A stretch of 64,000 nucleotides of DNA from Mycobacterium sp. (GTDB lineage Bacteria; Actinomycetota; Actinomycetes; Mycobacteriales; Mycobacteriaceae). Within the stretch, counting starts at the first letter, position 1, and every line of letters begins with the position of its first letter. This document shows positions 52,241 to 59,691 of the stretch, one piece after another. The DNA lies in contig NZ_PKEK01000052.1 in assembly GCF_002863225.1 (NCBI RefSeq), forward strand, positions 94,056-158,055, written 5' to 3'. The position numbers and the translations under genes are program-made. A model generated the notes under the pieces. The model was not told the DNA's origin, ran no database searches, and saw only the letters and a list, made by a program, of their open reading frames with translations.

Positions 52241-53388
52241 CCGACGCGCTGAGTCTCGACGAATACCGGGCCTTGCTCGACGACGTGTTCAACGACGACG
52301 TCCTCAAGTGGACTGCGGAAGCCGAAGAGAGCGAACGGTTTCCGCGCAAGCTGATCGAACACCTGGGGCAGCGTGGCGTGTTCGAGCAGAAGTGGCTGGG
52401 TGGCCAGCACCCCGACGTGGCCAAGCTCGTCGCGCTGGCGATCGCGCTCGGAAAGCTCGGCTCGGCGGGTATCGGCGTCGGCGTCAGCTTGCACGACTCG
52501 GCCATCGCCATCCTGCGCCGCTTCGCCCGGTCGGATCATCTCAAGGACATCTGCGAGCAGGCGATCCGCGGCGAAGCGGTGCTGTGCATCGGCGCATCCG
52601 AAGAATCCGGCGGCTCGGACCTGCAGATCGTCGAGACCGAAGTCCGTTCTGTCCGAGACGGATTCGAAGTCAAAGGGATAAAGAAGTACGTCTCGCTGTC
52701 GCCGGTGGCCGACTACATCATGGTGGTCGGCCGCGGGGTGGACGACAACTCGACCTCCCGGCACGGCAACGTGCTGCTGATCGCGGTGCCGACCGAGCAG
52801 ACCGAGATCCAGGCGCCGTACCGCAAGGTCGGCGCCGGTCCGCTGGACACCGCCGCGGTGCACATCGACACCTGGGTGCCCGCCGACGCGCTGATCGCCC
52901 GCCCCGGAACGGGTTTGGCGGCGATCTCCTGGGGACTGGCCCACGAGCGGATGTCGATCGCCGGCCAGGTCGCCGGCGGCTGCCAGCGGGTGCTCGGCAT
53001 CACCCACGCCCGGATGGTCGAGCGCCGACAGTTCGGCTCGACGCTGTTCGAACATCAGGCGTTGCGGTTGCGGCTGGCCGACCTGCAGGCCCGCGTCGAC
53101 CTACTGCGCCACGGGCTCACCGGAATTGCCGCCGAGGGCAAACTCGACCTGCGTTCGGCCGCGGCTGTCAAGGTCACCGCCGCGCGTCTCGGCGAAGAGG
53201 TGCTGTCGGAATGCATGCACATCTTCGGCGGTTCCGGCTACCTGGTCGAGGAGACGCCGCTGGGACGTTGGTGGCGGGACATGAAGCTGGCCCGGGTCGG
53301 CGGCGGCACCGACGAGGTGCTGTGGGAATTGGTCGCTGCGGCAATGAAACCCGACTTCGACGGCTACCACGAGCTGCGCGGCGACTAG
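52237..53388 (+). CDS. mbtN: Mycobactin acyl-ACP dehydrogenase MbtN (FadE14)
   Basis: A 383-residue acyl-CoA dehydrogenase-fold flavoprotein thought to introduce the double bond in the mycobactin acyl chain on MbtL. FAD and substrate stretches include CIGASEESGGSDLQ and IFGGSGYLVEETPLGRWWRD. The catalytic Glu common in YEGT is absent: the matching stretch reads VGGGTDEV, so the base must lie elsewhere. It ends the mbtL-mbtM-mbtN operon and converges on mbtK. Confidence 0.92.
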   Translation: MTDALSLDEYRALLDDVFNDDVLKWTAEAEESERFPRKLIEHLGQRGVFEQKWLGGQHPDVAKLVALAIALGKLGSAGIGVGVSLHDSAIAILRRFARSDHLKDICEQAIRGEAVLCIGASEESGGSDLQIVETEVRSVRDGFEVKGIKKYVSLSPVADYIMVVGRGVDDNSTSRHGNVLLIAVPTEQTEIQAPYRKVGAGPLDTAAVHIDTWVPADALIARPGTGLAAISWGLAHERMSIAGQVAGGCQRVLGITHARMVERRQFGSTLFEHQALRLRLADLQARVDLLRHGLTGIAAEGKLDLRSAAAVKVTAARLGEEVLSECMHIFGGSGYLVEETPLGRWWRDMKLARVGGGTDEVLWELVAAAMKPDFDGYHELRGD

Positions 53389-53415
53389 CTTGCTTTTGCG
53401 TCGAGCTTTTAGCGT

Positions 53416-53472
53416 CGAGATCGACGGCAGCGCGGAGAAGTGCGAGTAGCGACCACGCTCGCGTCGATCTCG
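53416..53472. terminator. Inverted repeat between convergent mbtN and mbtK
   Basis: CGAGATCGACG (53416-53426) and its exact complement CGTCGATCTCG (53462-53472) flank a 35-base loop in the only space between convergent mbtN and mbtK. It may end both transcripts; there is no T tract. Confidence 0.4.
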
Positions 53473-53489
53473 CGTGCCGACCCAGGCGA

Positions 53490-54107
53490 CTAGCGGGCCT
53501 TTGGAATGTCGTCGGGGGTGCGTGGCAGCGCGTACAACGCCATCCGGCGGTTGCTCATGTCGTGTTCGCCGAGGAACGTGCAGCCGGCATACTCGCAGAG
53601 TCGGCGCGCGGACGTGTTGCGGTGGTCCGGGTCGAACATGATTCGGCGACAACGGGATTCGACCTCGAAGACGCTCGCGACGACGCGAGGCAACAGGAAC
53701 GGGCCGAGGCCCTTGTTGACGATCGACAGCTCGGCGATCGCGGCGTGCAGTCCGACGTCGTAGGGGTCGGCGTCGTAGCGGGTGGCGATGGAATCCTTTG
53801 CGGCCCGGTACACCTCGACGTAGCCGCTGTCCTCGCCGTTCATGCTGCCGACGAACGGCCGCGAGTAGGCACCGGCGACCTGGGCGTGCAGATAGTCACG
53901 CCAGCGCGGCACCGGCCAGTCGGATTCCCACGCCTCGACCAGGTGCGGCATGTTCATCCACCGCGCGATCATCTCCGCGTCGGCATCGGGGTCCGCGGGC
54001 CGTAACGCGTAGGGATCGGCCAGCACCGGTGTCGGCGGTGGGGGAGCGGCGCGGACCTCGTCGCTGATGTCGGTCAGCTCCCGCGGCAGGACGAATAGGG
54101 CGCTCAT
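53490..54107 (-). CDS. mbtK: Lysine N-acyltransferase MbtK
   Basis: A 205-residue GNAT-fold enzyme that moves the fatty chain from MbtL to the epsilon-amine of (hydroxy)lysine in mycobactin. The family core is ARWMNMPHLVEAWE, DVGLHAAIAEL (catalytic His) and FDPDHRNTSARRLCEYAG. I choose the ATG at 54107 (MSALFVLPREL) because an IdeR-type box lies just upstream; a start at 54194 would place that box inside the gene. Confidence 0.93.
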   Translation of the reverse strand: MSALFVLPRELTDISDEVRAAPPPPTPVLADPYALRPADPDADAEMIARWMNMPHLVEAWESDWPVPRWRDYLHAQVAGAYSRPFVGSMNGEDSGYVEVYRAAKDSIATRYDADPYDVGLHAAIAELSIVNKGLGPFLLPRVVASVFEVESRCRRIMFDPDHRNTSARRLCEYAGCTFLGEHDMSNRRMALYALPRTPDDIPKAR

Positions 54108-54131
54108 TTCGAGAGCAGAGCCTACCGGAAA

Positions 54132-54150
54132 TAAGGTTAGGGTTACCTGG
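54132..54150 (-). promoter_or_regulatory. IdeR iron box upstream of mbtK
   Basis: TAAGGTTAGGGTTACCTGG matches the 19-base IdeR consensus TTAGGTTAGGCTAACCTAA at 14 positions, 25 bases before the mbtK ATG. IdeR with iron represses mycobactin genes in mycobacteria, so mbtK should be induced by iron starvation. Confidence 0.75.
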
Positions 54151-54186
54151 CCCGTTGGGGCTACGCGCTCACCGACGTTCGCGCTA

Positions 54187-54308
54187 GCGCTCATCGACCT
54201 CCGCTCGGTGTATGCGGCGGAGCCTCTCTTCGCGCTACGCGCTCATCGACCTCCGCTCGGTGTATGCGGCGGAGCCTCTCTTCGCGCTGCGCGCTCATCG
54301 ACCTCCGC
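54187..54308. repeat. 52-bp tandem repeat, about 2.3 copies
   Basis: Units begin at 54187, 54239 and 54291 (period 52, each opening GCGCTCATCGACCTCCGC); the third is cut after about 18 bases. The two full units differ in at most a few bases. The array fills most of the gap behind the IdeR box, and its last unit supplies the stop codon of the next minus-strand gene. Confidence 0.9.
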
Positions 54309-55068
54309 CGGGAGGACCCGCGAAGGCCTGCGCGATCGGCAGCCACCGCGCCGCATCCTCACCGGCCGCGGTGATGTCCAGTTCGCGCAGCGGGCGGCGC
54401 TGGGTGACCAGAAAGCAGAAATCCTCGGCGGAACCGGTGACTCGCTGCGCGGCATCGGCCGGACCCCAGGTCCAGGTGTCGCCGTCGGGTGCACGCAGCT
54501 CCACCCGGAACGCTTCCCCGGGCGGCGTCAGCTCGTTGATCGCGAAGGCGAAATCGCGGGTGCGCACCCCGATGTGGGCGATCGACTTCAGGCGCGCGGT
54601 CGGGGGACGGGCGACACCCAGCGCGTCGGCGACGTCGAGGCCATGGGCCCAGGTCTCCATCAACCGGGCGGTCGCCATCGACGGCCCACTCATCGGCGGG
54701 CCGAACCACGGCAGTTTGCGTCCGTCGGCCACGGTCAGCAGCGCATCGTGCAACTGCGACCTTGTCGCCCGCCACTCGACGAGCAACTCGGCGGGCGGGA
54801 CCGCGGCCAATTCGTCGGCGGCGGTGTTGACGAAGCCGATCGGGTCGTCCAGCGCCTGCTTGATCACGTCGGCGAAACCGTCCGAGTCGGTCACCGAGAC
54901 CAGCGCCCCACGATCGGTCCACAGCAGATGCCCGATCTGGTGGGCGATCGTCCATCCCGCGGCCGGCGTCGGCGCCGCCCAACGGTCGTCGGCCAGACCC
55001 GCGACCAGCGCGTCCAGCTCGTCGCTCTCGGCGCGCAGGTCGTCGACTAGCTGCGAAAGGTCGGCCAT
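54295..55068 (-). CDS. TIGR03084/DinB-like metal-binding protein (Rv0036c-like)
   Basis: A 257-residue protein of the mycothiol-dependent maleylpyruvate isomerase/DinB superfamily, TIGR03084 type. A four-helix N-terminal part carries His residues suited to metal binding (WTIAHQIGHLLW at about 39-50 and ETWAHGLDVADALG at about 138-151). The reaction is unknown. It follows the MFS gene by nine bases on the same strand, and its stop lies in the tandem repeat. Confidence 0.85.
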   Translation of the reverse strand: MADLSQLVDDLRAESDELDALVAGLADDRWAAPTPAAGWTIAHQIGHLLWTDRGALVSVTDSDGFADVIKQALDDPIGFVNTAADELAAVPPAELLVEWRATRSQLHDALLTVADGRKLPWFGPPMSGPSMATARLMETWAHGLDVADALGVARPPTARLKSIAHIGVRTRDFAFAINELTPPGEAFRVELRAPDGDTWTWGPADAAQRVTGSAEDFCFLVTQRRPLRELDITAAGEDAARWLPIAQAFAGPPGGGR

Positions 55069-55077
55069 CTGCGTACC

Positions 55078-56355
55078 TTAACGATTCGCCGCCCGCCCGA
55101 CGACACTGTGCGCCACCAGACCACCCAGGTAGACGACACCGCCCGCCACCACCAGCGCGGGGGCATGGCCGTCGGCGGGAGTGAAGCAGGCCGCCGCGGT
55201 GATCGCCGTCAGGAACGCCACCCAGAACAGCGAATCCTGGACGGCGAACACATGTCCGCGCAGCGCGTCGTCGACGTCGATCTGGATCGCGGTGTCGGCG
55301 CACAGCTTGATCACCTGGCCGAGACCGCCGAGCAGGAAGCCGCCCGGCACCAGTACCCACAGGTGCAGGCCGACCCCGACGAGCTCGACGACGGCGGCGA
55401 TCGCCAGCGCGCCGTTGACGGTGGCGTAGCGGCCCCACCGCCGCACGGCCGGCGGCGTGACCACGTTCGCCAGGAAGGATCCGAACCCGGCCGCGGCGAC
55501 GAACAGCATCGCGTCGCCGAGCGCTGTCACCGCGGCCGCATTGTGGCCGCGTACCAGCAGCAGCACCAGCAGCGAGTTGATGCCGAACACCATCCGGTGC
55601 GCGGCCAGGGCGGCCAGCGTGGCCGTCACAGTCGGACGATCCAGTACCGTCCGCACACCGTGCAGCCAGCCGGTGACGACGGCGTAGGCGACCGAGCCGT
55701 GGATCGCGCGACGGGTGTCGTCGGGACCCAGCACGTGGTCGGCGAACCGCAGCGAATACAGCAGCGCGATCGCCAGCGGGATGGCGACCAGGAAGATGAC
55801 CGATGCGGCGCCGCTGTCCCCGGAGCCGAACAACGCGCGTGGCACCAGCATGAAGTTGGCCCCCAGGAAGGCCGCGACCGCGCCGATCGCCGACGCCACC
55901 GAGTTCATCGTGACGACCTGCTCGCGCGGCACCACATGCGGCAGCGCCGCGGAGAGTCCCGACGCGACGAAACGGGCCAGGCCGTTGACGATCAGTGCGC
56001 CGCACAGCACGAACACGTCGCGAGCGCCCAGCGCCAGGCAGATGCCGACGATGCCCACCGACACCAACCGGCCGATATTGGCCGACACCAAGACCAGCCG
56101 ACGGTCCCAGCGGTCCATCAGCGCGCCCGCGAACGGGCCCAGCAGCGAATACGGCAGAAACAGGACCGCGAACGCGCCCGCGATGGCCAGCGGGCTCGAG
56201 GCGCGTTCGGGATTGAACAGCAGCGCTCCTGCCAGGCCGGCCTGGAAGAGTCCGTCGCCGAATTGGCTCGCGACCCGCAGTTTGAGCAGCCGCTTGAAGT
56301 CGGGCAGCGCGCGCACCGAACGCCAGACGGCCACCGGCGCACGCGGAGGAGTCAC
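55078..56355 (-). CDS. MFS transporter (Rv0037c-like)
   Basis: A 425-residue major facilitator with about twelve membrane segments. The A-motif-like loop between segments 2 and 3 is GALMDRWDRRLVLV. GTG 56355 gives a short basic N-terminus and family length; the frame's upstream extension crosses the yqgE promoter region. The substrate is unknown. Divergent from yqgE. Confidence 0.88.
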   Translation of the reverse strand: MTPPRAPVAVWRSVRALPDFKRLLKLRVASQFGDGLFQAGLAGALLFNPERASSPLAIAGAFAVLFLPYSLLGPFAGALMDRWDRRLVLVSANIGRLVSVGIVGICLALGARDVFVLCGALIVNGLARFVASGLSAALPHVVPREQVVTMNSVASAIGAVAAFLGANFMLVPRALFGSGDSGAASVIFLVAIPLAIALLYSLRFADHVLGPDDTRRAIHGSVAYAVVTGWLHGVRTVLDRPTVTATLAALAAHRMVFGINSLLVLLLVRGHNAAAVTALGDAMLFVAAAGFGSFLANVVTPPAVRRWGRYATVNGALAIAAVVELVGVGLHLWVLVPGGFLLGGLGQVIKLCADTAIQIDVDDALRGHVFAVQDSLFWVAFLTAITAAACFTPADGHAPALVVAGGVVYLGGLVAHSVVGRAANR

Positions 56356-56499
56356 GGAACCTGCTTCCCAATGGAGCCCGGCGGTTACGGGCCGGTGGCT
56401 GTGGACCGAATATCGGGCGCCGGTTACAAGCCTACAAATTCTCGACCGCTGCGGCTCCGGTTGACGACAGCTGTCGAACCCGGATGCCATGATGGACAA

Positions 56500-57105
56500 G
56501 TGGCGCAGCCCGAAGACCCGGAGGATTTCATCGCCCCCGCCGCACATCGAGTGCGGGCGGGGACGTTGCTTCTGGCCAACACGGATCTGCTCGAGCCCAC
56601 GTTCCGGCGCAGCGTGATCTACATCGTCGAGCACAACGACGGCGGAACCCTGGGCGTGGTGCTCAATCGGCCCAGCGAGACCGCGGTCTACAACGTGCTG
56701 CCGCAGTGGGCCAAGCTGGCGTCCAAGCCGAAGACGATGTTCATCGGTGGGCCGGTCAAGCGGGACGCCGCGCTCTGCCTTGCGGTGTTACGGGTCGGCG
56801 CCGTCGGCGAGGAGATCCCCGGATTGCGTCACGTGGCCGGCCGGATGGCGATGGTCGACCTGGACGCCGACCCCGAGGTGATCGCGCCGGCGGTGGAGGG
56901 TGTCCGCATTTTCGCCGGCTACTCCGGCTGGACCATCGGCCAGCTCGAAGGCGAGATCGAGCGCGACGACTGGATTGTGTTGTCGGCGTTGCCCTCTGAC
57001 GTTCTGGTCGAGCCGCGGGTGGACCTGTGGGGCCGGGTGCTTCGGCGCCAGCCGCAGCCGTTGTCGATGCTGGCAACCCACCCGATCGACGTCAGCCGCA
57101 ACTAG
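56500..57105 (+). CDS. YqgE/AlgH family protein (Rv0038-like)
   Basis: A 201-residue protein of the UPF0301 (YqgE/AlgH) family: RAGTLLLANTDLLEPTFRRS, GVVLNRPSE, and the closing FAGYSGWTIGQLEGEI. Molecular function is unknown. GTG 56500 is the only start that keeps the reading frame and fits the family length. It is convergent with the SBF-like gene, with a single base between the two stop codons. Confidence 0.92.
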   Translation: MAQPEDPEDFIAPAAHRVRAGTLLLANTDLLEPTFRRSVIYIVEHNDGGTLGVVLNRPSETAVYNVLPQWAKLASKPKTMFIGGPVKRDAALCLAVLRVGAVGEEIPGLRHVAGRMAMVDLDADPEVIAPAVEGVRIFAGYSGWTIGQLEGEIERDDWIVLSALPSDVLVEPRVDLWGRVLRRQPQPLSMLATHPIDVSRN

Positions 57106-57106
57106 C

Positions 57107-58105
57107 TCAGGCAGTCGCGGCGGCGGGTTCGTCGTCGAGGGCGTCGCGGGAGAATCTGCTCGCGATCACCGAGCACACGATCAGCTGGATCTGGTGAAAG
57201 ATCATCAGCGGCAACATGATCACACCGACGGTCGCGGCCGGGAAGAACACCAGCGCCATCGGAAGCCCGGACGCCAGACTCTTTTTCGAGCCGCAGAACA
57301 GCAACACGATGCTGTCGCCGCGATCCAGGCCGACCACTCGACCGGCGAACCAGGTGAGAGTCAGCACCAGCGCCAGCAGGAGTGCGTTGATGACGGCGAC
57401 GATCAGCAGTTTCCACGGGTCCACGCTGGCCCAGATGTGCTCGACCATCCCCATCGAGAACGCGGTGTAGACGACCAGCAGGATCGATCCCCGGTCGACG
57501 ATCTTGGTCAGCGCGGCGTGCCGGACCACCCAGTCGGCGATCCACGGCCGCATCAGCTGACCCGCCACGAACGGCAGGAGCAGTTGCACCAGCACATCCC
57601 GCACCGCGGTGGCGTCCATCCGGGCCCCACCGCTGGTGTTCATCAGCAGCACGACCAGCAATGGCGTCAGCGCGATCCCGACGATGTTGGACAATGACGC
57701 GCTGACCAGCGCTGCCGAAACGTTGCCCCGCGCAATCGAGGTGAACGCGATCGAGGACTGCACGGTCGACGGGACCAGGCACAAGAACAGCAATCCGTTG
57801 TACAGGTCCTGGTTCAGCAGCCAGGGCACCAATCCACGGCACGCCAGCCCGAGCAGCGGGAAGACGACGAAGGTGGTGGCCAGCACCAGCAGGTGCAGTT
57901 GCCAGCGCTTCACGCCCTGCCAGGCCTGCTGCGGCGAGAGCCGAGCGCCGTACAGCCAAAAGAGAAGCGCGATAACGACTTTGGCGGCCACCGATATAAA
58001 GTCGGCGAACTCGCCGCGGGCCGGGAACAGTGCCGCCAGCGCGACCGTGACGGCCATGGCCAGCAGGAAAGTGTCGATCGGCAGCGCCGACAGCTTCTTC
58101 AACAC
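57107..58105 (-). CDS. SBF-like (bile acid:sodium symporter family) transporter
   Basis: A 332-residue membrane protein with about ten segments, related to SBF-like (PF13593) CPA transporters. Indicative stretches are LCLVPSTVQSSIAFTSIARGN and FCGSKKSLASGLPMA. The substrate is unknown. I do not recall it between the Rv0038 and Rv0039c homologues in M. tuberculosis, so it is probably a gain here or a loss there. It follows the small membrane gene by 12 bases. Confidence 0.87.
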   Translation of the reverse strand: MLKKLSALPIDTFLLAMAVTVALAALFPARGEFADFISVAAKVVIALLFWLYGARLSPQQAWQGVKRWQLHLLVLATTFVVFPLLGLACRGLVPWLLNQDLYNGLLFLCLVPSTVQSSIAFTSIARGNVSAALVSASLSNIVGIALTPLLVVLLMNTSGGARMDATAVRDVLVQLLLPFVAGQLMRPWIADWVVRHAALTKIVDRGSILLVVYTAFSMGMVEHIWASVDPWKLLIVAVINALLLALVLTLTWFAGRVVGLDRGDSIVLLFCGSKKSLASGLPMALVFFPAATVGVIMLPLMIFHQIQLIVCSVIASRFSRDALDDEPAAATA

Positions 58106-58117
58106 GAGGGCCGCCGG

Positions 58118-58459
58118 TCAGTGGCAGGTCAGCGCGCAGCCGGCACAGGTGCCGCCGCAACCAGCCGGCGCCGCTTCCTGGCGCAGCGCGTAGCGGGCGG
58201 TCTGATACGACCCGGCCACGACGGTTCCGATCGCGCCGACAATGCAGACACAGACCACGGTCAACGCGGTGGCCCGCGGCGCGGCCACGGCCACAGCTCC
58301 GGCGGCGGCCAGCATGGTCGCGGCTGCCAGCTGCGGCGGGGCCACTGAACGCATCATGAGTCCGGTGGTGCCGGTGACGGCGGGACGGGTCAGCGACCGC
58401 AGTCCCAGGACGGCCAGGACTCCGGCGACGCAGGCGCACAGCACACCCGTGATGAGCAT
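58118..58459 (-). CDS. Small membrane protein with Cys-rich tail (Rv0039c-like)
   Basis: A 113-residue protein with about three hydrophobic segments (roughly 2-20, 44-62 and 66-84) and a Cys-rich end GCGGTCAGCALTCH that could bind metal. Function is unknown. It probably shares a transcript with the downstream SBF-like transporter. Confidence 0.75.
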   Translation of the reverse strand: MLITGVLCACVAGVLAVLGLRSLTRPAVTGTTGLMMRSVAPPQLAAATMLAAAGAVAVAAPRATALTVVCVCIVGAIGTVVAGSYQTARYALRQEAAPAGCGGTCAGCALTCH

Positions 58460-58504
58460 GGGGACACCATACGAGGCGTCCGGAGTCGGTGCAGCGCCCG
58501 GTTG

Positions 58505-59500
58505 TCAGTGAGCCAGGGCCTGCGGCGGCACGGCGGCCGGGGCCGGAATGGCCGGGGGCGCGGGGGCGGGTTGCGGTGCCGGGGCGGCTTGCGGGGCCGC
58601 GGCAGCCGGTGCCGGCGGGGCGGCGTGGCTGGATCCGGGCGGTCCGGCCCGGAAGCCGTTGACGATCCCGTCGGTGGCCTGCGCCTCGCCGACGGTCGCT
58701 CCGGCCTCGGTGGTGACCGCCAGCGAGACCAGGTATTTGTCGGGTCCGGAGGTGACGATGACGTGGCGCCGCGAGGTGTTCAGCGTCATCTCGTTCTGCC
58801 GGTAGGTGCCCTCGATGATCGACGACGCACACCCGTTGTAGTCGGCCAGCGAGGCGTTGGTGGGACGCCAGACGGGCAGCTGCTGGCTCTCGACGTAGCC
58901 GTGCGAGATCGCCTCATGCGGATCGAAATCCCCGACCAGCCGGTAGACCACGAGCTGGGCGTTCGGGGTGTAAAGGCTCGGGCTGCGGCGGTTGGCGGTC
59001 ACGACGAATGCGTCGGGCACGTTCGGGTCGGGCACCTGGGTCCAGCCCTGCGGCATCGGCAGCACGAGGTCGAGCGCGCTGAATCCAGGCGCCTTCTGCG
59101 GCTCCATGGTGACGCCCTTGCTGGTGAAGAAGTCGCGCAAGGTCCCGGTCGGGGCGGGCATCAGGGCCGGCGGGACCGCTGCCTGCGGCGCGGGTGCGGG
59201 TGCTCCGGGAACTCCTCCGGGGACTCCGACGGGAACTCCTCCGGGGACTCCGACGGGGACTCCGGCGGCAACCGGGGGGATCGGAGCCGCTTGCGGCGCC
59301 ATGCCCGGCATCACGTTGCCGAGAGCTCCGGGGGTCGCGGCGATCGGCTGCGGGGCCGGGGCCGGGATCGGCGCGGGGACGGGTCGGGGCGGGAAGACCG
59401 GGTCGGCGGACGCGGTGGGTGCGGCGAGGCTCAACACGCCGGCGGCGCCGACGGCCAGACCCGCGACCGTTGCTCGCCAGCTACGGGAGAAGTGCTTCAT
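58505..59500 (-). CDS. mtc28: Secreted proline-rich antigen Mtc28
   Basis: A 331-residue exported protein. The signal peptide (about 1-32) ends in ASADP; a Pro/Ala/Val/Gly-rich region (about 33-125, repeats of VPVGVPGG) precedes a folded LpqN/LpqT-type domain (about 126-290, GFSALDLVLPMPQGW) and a second Pro/Ala-rich tail. It is the counterpart of the 28-kDa antigen Rv0040c. The start at 59500 is set by the signal peptide and an upstream GGAAGG; an earlier in-frame start is rejected. Confidence 0.9.
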   Translation of the reverse strand: MKHFSRSWRATVAGLAVGAAGVLSLAAPTASADPVFPPRPVPAPIPAPAPQPIAATPGALGNVMPGMAPQAAPIPPVAAGVPVGVPGGVPVGVPGGVPGAPAPAPQAAVPPALMPAPTGTLRDFFTSKGVTMEPQKAPGFSALDLVLPMPQGWTQVPDPNVPDAFVVTANRRSPSLYTPNAQLVVYRLVGDFDPHEAISHGYVESQQLPVWRPTNASLADYNGCASSIIEGTYRQNEMTLNTSRRHVIVTSGPDKYLVSLAVTTEAGATVGEAQATDGIVNGFRAGPPGSSHAAPPAPAAAAPQAAPAPQPAPAPPAIPAPAAVPPQALAH

Positions 59501-59691
59501 TGGGGTCGGTCCTTCCGAGATTGCCCGGGTGAGAGTCGCAGAAAGTGACTGTAACCAGGGATAAGTAGCCCCAACCAGCACCGGGATCGACCTGCAACAG
59601 ACCTGGGATAAACCCCTGACCGGTCCGCAACGAAACCGAGACCGTCGGTGGTCGGCGGGTCGCTCGACGTCGTCCTTATAACCTGTTGGGC

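Noticed and set aside
54359..56371. Minus-strand frame of about 670 codons spanning the TIGR03084 and MFS genes
   Set aside because: It runs in another frame across two well-supported genes on the same strand and is Arg/Gly-rich without domains.
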